Part shown: one piece after another, positions 1-5,230 of the stretch
Numbering within the stretch: the stretch's first letter is position 1
Layout of the letters: every line of letters begins with the position of its first letter
Assembly (NCBI RefSeq): GCF_900543425.1
Contig: NZ_UQRQ01000046.1
Coordinates: 1-7,643 of the forward strand
From: an uncultured Sanguibacteroides sp.
Lineage (GTDB): Bacteria; Bacteroidota; Bacteroidia; Bacteroidales; Marinifilaceae
Reading direction: 5' to 3'
Length of the DNA: 7,643 nt
Position numbers and translations under genes: made by a program
Notes under the pieces: model-generated
What the model saw: only the letters and a program-made list of their open reading frames with translations
Databases searched by the model: none
What the model was told of the DNA's origin: nothing

Positions 1-111
1 TCGTTTTTATCCCCGCTTTTCCAATCCGCAATCGGCAATCACCCAATCGCTTAATCTTTGAATCTAAAATCGTCAATCCAAAATCCGCAATCACCTAATC
101 TCAGAATCTAC
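1..111 (-). repeat. GATT-phased 3' repeat, left copy (12 units)
   Basis: Read on the plus strand, the tetramer AATC starts at 23, 30, 37, 45, 53, 61, 68, 75, 82, 89, 97 and 105, so 12 units are spaced 7 or 8 nt apart. On the minus strand, the direction of the adjacent permease gene, each unit reads GATT, and the first one is fused to the permease stop codon (TAGATT). The bases between the tetramers vary (CCGC, CGGC, CACCC and so on). Outside the array, positions 1-22 form a non-repetitive tail with a C4 run and a T5 run. The whole element matches 7527-7643 in inverted orientation. It lacks internal dyad symmetry, so it is neither a hairpin terminator nor a CRISPR array. The match reaches base 1, so the element may continue outside the window. 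Confidence 0.9.
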
Positions 112-1391
112 AATTGTAGGTTTTTGTGTATTTTTCGGGCGGCGAGAAAGCTGGGGATGGTACAGAGCATGATCCAGATAAAAAAATGTTGATACCCGAT
201 CTCTTTTTGAATCCATCCGGAGATCATTCCGGGAAGCATCATTCCCAAGGCCATGAAACCCGTACAAATGGCATAATGGGCCGTTTGTTCTTTCCCTTTA
301 CTGAATAGTATCATAAAGAAAGTCAACGCAGTAAATCCGAAACCGTAACCGAATTGTTCGACAGCAATACAAGATGATATCAGGTATACATTGTCGGGAC
401 GGGCATAAGCTAGATAGAGATAAACCAGGTTCGGCAGGTTCATGGCTGCTGTCATCCACATAATCCAATGCTTGAGGCCGTTACGTGCCATTGCGATTCC
501 TCCGGATATTCCTCCTGTAATAAGGGCTATCAGACCAACCACGCCGTATATGGTTCCTACCTGCAGCGTGTTCATGCCCAATCCGCCGACCTCCGGTTTG
601 TCTAATAGGAAAGGGGAGGCGATTTTCACTAATTGGGATTCGGCTAATCGGAACAGGAGAATGAATAGTAATGCCGTAATAATACCCGGTTTCCGAAAAA
701 AAGATAGAAATGTGTCGAAAAAGGCTTTTAGGGGATGATTGTTCTTGACCGGAACATCTTGTTCTGGCTTGGGTAACACAAATTGATGATAAAGAAATAG
801 GAGAATGAATAGGGCTGTCAACAGATAGAACGTGACGGACCAGGCTCGGGGTATTGCTATGCTTTCGGGAAGTTGAGTCATATATTTCTCCTCCAACCAT
901 CCGGCGAACATGACGATAATTCCTTGTCCCGTAAGCATGGCCAGACGATAAAACGTGTTACGTATACCTACAAAAAAAGCCTGTTGCCGGGTATTTAATC
1001 CCAGCATATAGAACCCATCGGCTGCAATGTCATGTGTGGCAGAGCTGAAAGCCAGTAACCACATAAAAGCAAGGGAGTAGCGAAAAGCGTTAGGTCCGGG
1101 AAGGGTCAGGGCTATACAGGCCAGACTACCGCCGATTATTAGCTGCATGGAAATGACCCACCACCGTTTGGTTTTCATGATATCGACCAACGGACTCCAT
1201 AAGGGTTTAATTACCCAAGGAAGGTAAAACCAGCTGGTATAAAGAGCGATATCCGTATTGTCGATTCCGAGCCGTTTATACATGATGACAGCTAAGGTCA
1301 TGACAATTACATAAGGAAGTCCTTGGGCGAAATAGAGCGTGGGTATCCACGACCAGGAAGACTTTAGTATAGGATGGGATTGTTTATTCAT
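108..1391 (-). CDS. AmpG-like MFS permease (candidate muropeptide/anhydro-sugar transporter)
   Basis: This 427-residue inner-membrane protein has about 12 hydrophobic segments with a hydrophilic central loop near residues 203-235, as in the major facilitator superfamily. Several motifs match the AmpG branch, which imports GlcNAc-anhydroMurNAc muropeptides in enterobacteria: AQGLPYV (22-28), KPLWSPLVD (62-70), SATHDIAADG (117-126, with the Asp typical of this position) and YRLAMLTGQG (148-157). The second half carries FRLAESQ (247-253) and a glycine-rich VEQFGYGFG helix (344-352). It is shorter than the roughly 490-residue, 14-segment E. coli AmpG, as is usual for Bacteroidetes members. It is the last gene of a four-gene operon and its ATG lies inside the end of the SpoIID-like gene (8-nt overlap), so translation is probably coupled. 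The stop codon TAG lies in the first unit of the downstream repeat. Family placement is firm; the substrate is inferred from the family and from the neighbouring SpoIID-type gene. Confidence 0.88.
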   Translation of the reverse strand: MNKQSHPILKSSWSWIPTLYFAQGLPYVIVMTLAVIMYKRLGIDNTDIALYTSWFYLPWVIKPLWSPLVDIMKTKRWWVISMQLIIGGSLACIALTLPGPNAFRYSLAFMWLLAFSSATHDIAADGFYMLGLNTRQQAFFVGIRNTFYRLAMLTGQGIIVMFAGWLEEKYMTQLPESIAIPRAWSVTFYLLTALFILLFLYHQFVLPKPEQDVPVKNNHPLKAFFDTFLSFFRKPGIITALLFILLFRLAESQLVKIASPFLLDKPEVGGLGMNTLQVGTIYGVVGLIALITGGISGGIAMARNGLKHWIMWMTAAMNLPNLVYLYLAYARPDNVYLISSCIAVEQFGYGFGFTALTFFMILFSKGKEQTAHYAICTGFMALGMMLPGMISGWIQKEIGYQHFFIWIMLCTIPSFLAARKIHKNLQL

Positions 1392-2709
1392 GATCTATTT
1401 TTTCCATGTTAGTTCCCGGGAAATAGTGAGCTAAAATTTCCCGGTAGTTATATCCTTTTTCGCTCATGACGGCGGCTCCGATTTGACAAAGTCCGACACC
1501 GTGCCCCCAACCTGCACCTTTAAAGGTAAATCCGGTCGTGTTACCCTGAGAGTTTTTCAAGGGCTCAACAATAAAGGCGGAGCTATAGAGATGACTGGTA
1601 GAAAATGCTTTACGAATGACTAATTCTTTCCCGATGATCATACTTTTCAAAGTTCCCACGATCTTGACCTTTATGAGTCTGCCGGAAACACCTCTTTCGA
1701 TAGGCTGTATCTCTAAGATTCTTCCGAAATCGATTCCGAGTCTTGATTTTACCAGTTCCGAAAGTTCTGCCGTTTCGTAAGAGACTTCCCAGCGAAAGAA
1801 GTTCCGGGTCTCTTGGTCATAGTCGTTTAAGACATTGGATAGTATGGTTTTGTCTTTTGTATTGCAAAAAACTTCGGGGGAGGATAATATCCATTTTCGG
1901 GCTTCTTCTTCCTTACGCAAATCGGGAGTTGAAGTTCGTGTAGGACTGTCAACGACTTTTGTCAGGTACGGATGATTTACGGGCTCCCAGGTGTTTTCAA
2001 AAAGTTCGGAAACTCCGCCGCAGCATTTGGAAAACCGCGTGTCGCAAACTTCTCCTTCGTAAGTCAGAATTTCTCCTTGAGTTGCCTCTACGGCTTGAGA
2101 AACGATAGGCGTATAAGCTTTGCTGATTCCTTGATAACGTTGGCAATGATCATCGGCACATACATCGAAATGCTGATGGTCTTCCCGATCGTACCAGCGG
2201 ATGTATTCTGTCTCCGTCTGTATGCAGGAAGGGTTTGTTGTTTTCCGGAAAGATTGGGTTTTCTGGGCTAATAACCAGCTTCGGGAGATAACGGCATGTG
2301 CTTTTAGTAATTCAAGAGAAGAGGTGGCACTCATTTCCGATGAAATGACACTTACCAGATAATCTTCCAGGGGTAATATGTTGATTGCCGTAAGGTGTTT
2401 TTTTTCGTCGATAATTTTAAGAGAACCCTTAAATATTTGACTTTCTTTGCGTTCCCAATGAAAATGGATGCCGATAATTACATCCGGCAGTTCGAAATGG
2501 GAAGAATTATAATTTGTAGGAGTGAGGGTAAAGCCGGAAGGAATCACTTCTTCCTTTTTTTCCTGTCGGAGTATGATTTTTTCTTGCCGTTCGCATACGG
2601 TGTATTCTCCCCGGTATATTTTCCCGGATTTTTTTTCTATAAATTCTCCGTGTAGACGGAAATGGATTAAAGGGGAAAAAAGTATTCCGATTTCAAGATG
2701 TGGTATCAT
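1384..2709 (-). CDS. SpoIID/LytB domain protein (peptidoglycan lytic transglycosylase-like)
   Basis: This 441-residue protein contains the complete SpoIID core. The N-terminal part (about 1-110) is a beta-rich lead-in. The signature LPLEDYLVSVISSEMS follows at 112-127, with Glu125 in SEM aligning with the catalytic glutamate of Bacillus SpoIID, then LKAHAVISRSW (135-145). Next come a Cys/His-rich stretch (DVCADDHCQRYQG, 182-194), the FSKCCGG segment (226-232) and the C-terminal hallmark GWGHGVGLCQIGA (400-412), ending with HYFPGT (428-433). Characterised SpoIID cleaves glycan strands lacking stem peptides and leaves 1,6-anhydroMurNAc ends. No signal peptide is visible (the start is MIPHLEIGILF), and the start cannot be moved upstream because the preceding gene's TAA lies in frame one codon before the ATG. 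An insertion at about 235-395 separates the two conserved blocks. Its place between the DUF4922-like and AmpG-like genes suggests a cell-wall glycan role; where in the cell it acts is unresolved. Confidence 0.9.
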   Translation of the reverse strand: MIPHLEIGILFSPLIHFRLHGEFIEKKSGKIYRGEYTVCERQEKIILRQEKKEEVIPSGFTLTPTNYNSSHFELPDVIIGIHFHWERKESQIFKGSLKIIDEKKHLTAINILPLEDYLVSVISSEMSATSSLELLKAHAVISRSWLLAQKTQSFRKTTNPSCIQTETEYIRWYDREDHQHFDVCADDHCQRYQGISKAYTPIVSQAVEATQGEILTYEGEVCDTRFSKCCGGVSELFENTWEPVNHPYLTKVVDSPTRTSTPDLRKEEEARKWILSSPEVFCNTKDKTILSNVLNDYDQETRNFFRWEVSYETAELSELVKSRLGIDFGRILEIQPIERGVSGRLIKVKIVGTLKSMIIGKELVIRKAFSTSHLYSSAFIVEPLKNSQGNTTGFTFKGAGWGHGVGLCQIGAAVMSEKGYNYREILAHYFPGTNMEKIDHE

Positions 2710-2712
2710 ATA

Positions 2713-3690
2713 TTATAAATTGGGGTATTCGATATACCGAATTAAGTTGTTCCATTGATTATCGCTTAATGTTAATTGTCCGAAAAGATCCGATAGCAAA
2801 GGAGCATCGAGCCGTTCGAAATCTTCTCTCCGGGGGGAGATGACCAGTCCGGCGAAATCGACACAGCCCGGACTAAAAAGAATACGTTCTTTCCCTTCCT
2901 CAAAGAATTGCCACGGGCGATGTTTTTGTCTGGGAAAAAGGACGACCCACCACTCTTCGTTTTCGTACCAGACAAATAGGTTAAACATAGGCTCTGGGGC
3001 ATTGGGTGTTACCTTACCTATTTCTGTCAGGAGATATTGAAAGGCAATTAGCATTAGTTTTTCATCTCCCGTCCGTAGAATTAGATTTTTTCGAATATAA
3101 CGCGTGATACTCTCTATTTTGAATGTGGTAGGCGAAGCAATGGAACCGATCTCCTCCTGGGATGTCAAAAAAGCCGGGAGTATAGTCTCTTTGGAGCAAT
3201 TAACCACATCGTTTTCCAAGGGCATCAAATGCCTGGGGGCAAGCTGAAAGTGTAAATGATCCGGTGCGGAAGCTCCACTTCGGGGGCCATTATAAAAAAC
3301 GGTATAATCTGGAAAATCTTTAGCCATGGAAAGCATGTCTTGAAGGTAGTTTTCCAACAATTGAGGAACATGTCTTTTGGCCGGTACTGTAAAATGCGGG
3401 GTAAAAATAGGAAAAGGATTGATCCGTATATCGAAATTCTCGTTGTAACTCACGCTATCCTGTGCGTCGGGTAAGTGTTCTTTGCACAAAAAGCAAGGTC
3501 TGGATAGAAGCGATTGTTTATCGATGCGTGCTGTTGCCGATATTATCCGGTCGGGATTGCATTGTATTTTTATGGAAAAGCCATCAAATTCGATCGTACG
3601 GTAAAGTACTTCATCCAACCGTTTGTAGTTGTTATTCGCTGTTTCCCAGTGGGAAAGCTGATGCTTAAAAAAAGATTCCAAATCAATCAT
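2713..3690 (-). CDS. DUF4922-like protein of the HIT/GalT nucleotidyltransferase-phosphorylase superfamily
   Basis: This 325-residue soluble protein resembles the Bacteroidales DUF4922 family. It shows the layout of the GalT / Ap4A phosphorylase / GDP-hexose phosphorylase branch of the HIT superfamily: a Cys pair RPCFLCKEHLP (64-74), the segment NPFPIFTPHFTVP (91-103) followed by KRHVPQ (105-110), then DHLHFQLAPRH (144-154). The H-x-H-x-Q core (His145, His147, Gln149) parallels the HPHxQ active site of GalT, where the second histidine is the nucleotidylated nucleophile, so His147 is the predicted catalytic residue. The C-terminal half (EWWVVLFPRQKHRPW, 246-260; SPGCVDFAGLVISPRREDFERL, 273-294) resembles the closing region of nucleotide-sugar phosphorylases. 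The substrate is unknown; a nucleoside-diphosphate sugar or a dinucleotide polyphosphate is plausible. The ATG overlaps the upstream glycosyltransferase stop (ATGA), and the stop is followed after one codon by the in-frame ATG of the SpoIID-like gene. The superfamily call is motif-based and the function is inferred. Confidence 0.8.
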   Translation of the reverse strand: MIDLESFFKHQLSHWETANNNYKRLDEVLYRTIEFDGFSIKIQCNPDRIISATARIDKQSLLSRPCFLCKEHLPDAQDSVSYNENFDIRINPFPIFTPHFTVPAKRHVPQLLENYLQDMLSMAKDFPDYTVFYNGPRSGASAPDHLHFQLAPRHLMPLENDVVNCSKETILPAFLTSQEEIGSIASPTTFKIESITRYIRKNLILRTGDEKLMLIAFQYLLTEIGKVTPNAPEPMFNLFVWYENEEWWVVLFPRQKHRPWQFFEEGKERILFSPGCVDFAGLVISPRREDFERLDAPLLSDLFGQLTLSDNQWNNLIRYIEYPNL

Positions 3691-5114
3691 TTTCCGTTCT
3701 TTTTAAGATTATGTCTAATCCGACCCCATAACTCAATGGTCCTGATTTTGTCTTTGTAAGTATTGTGTTCGTTTACCTTCGTTATCGTCAGATCGGCATC
3801 CGAATTTCCTTCCCAGCGGCGGCATAGGTATAAAGGAGTGTATATCCGCCCGATGCGGTATTGCCGACAGATCGCGAGGGCCACGGCGTAATCTTCGCCA
3901 TAGCTGACATTCGGAATCTTGATTTTTCTCAAAATAGGCGTATAGAAGGCTCTCGGAGCTCCTAATCCGTTTATTCTTAATGCGTTGTTGTGTCCGTTTT
4001 CCAGGCTCCACTCTCTGTGGTCTATTATTCCGGGCGGAATTTCCTCTAAGTTAAAATCAACCATCCGGTAGCTTCCCACAAGCATAGCACATTGTTGCTC
4101 GTGAAAGGTATCGACCAGGAGTTGAAGGACCCGATCGTCTATGTATAAATCGTCACTGTCCAGTTGGACGGCAAATTTTCCACAACAGGTTTGCATGATG
4201 GCATGAGTCCAACATCCGCCTATTCCCAGTTGTGGCTGATCGGGAATCAGATGAATGATTCGTTTGTCTTCCCGGGATAGATTACGGATAATTTCTGTTG
4301 TCGAATCGGTAGAATGATTATCGACGACGATTACGTTGAAATTGAATGTTGTTTTTTGATTTAAGGCAGAATGAATAGCATCCGCTATTGTTTTTTCCCT
4401 GTTTCGGACAGGAATGATAACGGAAGCTTCGGTCTTAAAGGTATGTTCGTTAAAGTTGACGGATTCAAATTCGGGAGGCAACCAGGCTTTTATTGCTTTT
4501 AAATGTGCCGTACAAGCTTGTTCCATTTCGAGTTGAACTTCCCGGTTCCTGGGATCGACATAGTCGAATTGTTTTTCTCCGGATAATCTGAGATCCTCCT
4601 CCATGTCCGTGTATAAAAATTCGGGAATCCTGAAAATCATTCCTTCTCGCGACAAACGTAGGCGTAAATCATACAAGGCAGCATACTGATAGGTTGTGTG
4701 CATTTCCTCGACAACTTGTTTGAATTTTTGGGTATTAAACAGAATTAACGAGCCGAAATCGAAATCGTTCCGTAGACTACCGTCTTGATACTCTATGGTG
4801 GGGTGTGGTAAAGATATCCCTTTTTTCAAAGAATAGTGATCGGAATAGACCATGGTCGCCCCGGTTGTTTCCGCTACTTGTTCCATGCGTTCCAATGCAT
4901 ATGGGGCAAGCTTTACAGGAACATCCTTGAGATAGAACAGGCAAAAAGGAGTTGTTATTTGTTTGGCTAATTCTTTGAGGGTACCTGTTTGATAAATAGA
5001 TTTCTGTAATGAAATTATATCTTCAGTTTCTAATTGGGACTGAAATTCTAATTTGTTTCGTAAGAATATATTATTACTCTTATTCACCAGGAAGCAAGTA
5101 AGTCTACGGTTCAT
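3687..5114 (-). CDS. Family 2 glycosyltransferase with an extra degenerate N-terminal half
   Basis: From ATG 5114 the protein has 475 residues. The C-terminal half (about 228-475) is a standard inverting GT-A domain: SVIIPVRNRE (231-240), VIVVDNHSTD (261-270) for the nucleotide pocket, QLDSDD (317-322) carrying the metal-binding DxD, GED (406-408) as the probable catalytic-base region, and the acceptor-loop RRWEGNSD (432-439). No membrane segment is seen, so it is probably cytoplasmic or peripheral. The first 220 residues also look GT-A-like but lack a DxD: FCLFYLKDVPVKLAPYALER (57-76) falls where a DxD-bearing strand would be, followed by MVYSD (88-92). A longer form starting at TTG 5141 is open, but that codon lies inside the predicted -7 promoter box, so ATG 5114 is preferred. 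First gene of the operon; it overlaps the next gene by 4 nt. Donor and acceptor cannot be read from the sequence. Confidence 0.87.
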   Translation of the reverse strand: MNRRLTCFLVNKSNNIFLRNKLEFQSQLETEDIISLQKSIYQTGTLKELAKQITTPFCLFYLKDVPVKLAPYALERMEQVAETTGATMVYSDHYSLKKGISLPHPTIEYQDGSLRNDFDFGSLILFNTQKFKQVVEEMHTTYQYAALYDLRLRLSREGMIFRIPEFLYTDMEEDLRLSGEKQFDYVDPRNREVQLEMEQACTAHLKAIKAWLPPEFESVNFNEHTFKTEASVIIPVRNREKTIADAIHSALNQKTTFNFNVIVVDNHSTDSTTEIIRNLSREDKRIIHLIPDQPQLGIGGCWTHAIMQTCCGKFAVQLDSDDLYIDDRVLQLLVDTFHEQQCAMLVGSYRMVDFNLEEIPPGIIDHREWSLENGHNNALRINGLGAPRAFYTPILRKIKIPNVSYGEDYAVALAICRQYRIGRIYTPLYLCRRWEGNSDADLTITKVNEHNTYKDKIRTIELWGRIRHNLKKNGK

Positions 5115-5138
5115 GAGAAAATGATTTAAGATGTTGCT

Positions 5139-5146
5139 CAAAGATA
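5139..5146 (-). promoter_or_regulatory. Predicted -7 promoter box for the four-gene operon
   Basis: The minus strand reads TATCTTTG, an exact match to the Bacteroidetes -7 consensus TAnnTTTG. Transcription would start a few bases downstream, leaving a short leader of roughly 15-20 nt before ATG 5114. No good TTTG-like -33 element is visible; the expected region is A-rich on this strand. The box is the mirror image of the one at 5200-5207. Confidence 0.6.
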
Positions 5147-5199
5147 TATTCTTTTAGTATGAATTTATTTCTTTTTATTAGTTTTTCTCTGGAATTATT

Positions 5200-5207
5200 T
5201 ATCTTTG
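5200..5207 (+). promoter_or_regulatory. Predicted -7 promoter box for the sensor kinase
   Basis: TATCTTTG matches the Bacteroidetes -7 consensus TAnnTTTG exactly. A weak -33 candidate (TTAG, 5178-5181) lies 18 nt upstream, within a T-rich stretch. The box ends 23 nt before ATG 5231, nearly the same as the 24 nt between the opposing box and ATG 5114. Because it lies inside the longer reading frame from ATG 5159, it argues for the later start. Confidence 0.6.
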
Positions 5208-5230
5208 TTGGAATGTTATTGTTATTCGGA

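Noticed and set aside
1..119. CRISPR array.
   Set aside because: The constant element is only 4 nt and the variable parts 3-4 nt; there is no 24-36 nt repeat, no spacer structure and no cas gene.
108..119. Palindrome CTACAATTGTAG at the permease stop as an intrinsic terminator.
   Set aside because: The dyad has no loop, gives at most a four-pair stem, and is not followed by a T run in the transcription direction.
481..900. Open frame of 139 codons inside the permease gene on the same strand.
   Set aside because: It is a shifted-frame shadow of the permease, with low-quality composition (many Ser, Arg and Ile) and no recognisable domain.
1743..3759. Several plus-strand open frames of 66-99 codons antisense to the SpoIID-like and DUF4922-like genes.
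   Set aside because: They lie wholly opposite well-supported conserved genes and show no domain, promoter or start signal of their own.
5115..5141. Extended glycosyltransferase start at TTG 5141 (nine extra residues).
   Set aside because: The TTG lies inside the exact -7 box TATCTTTG on the minus strand, TTG starts are uncommon in this group, and ATG 5114 leaves a normal short leader.
5159..5230. Kinase start at ATG 5159, adding a second N-terminal hydrophobic stretch.
   Set aside because: A consensus -7 promoter box lies within this extension, and the protein from 5231 already begins with a classic basic-then-hydrophobic signal-anchor. Not excluded experimentally.
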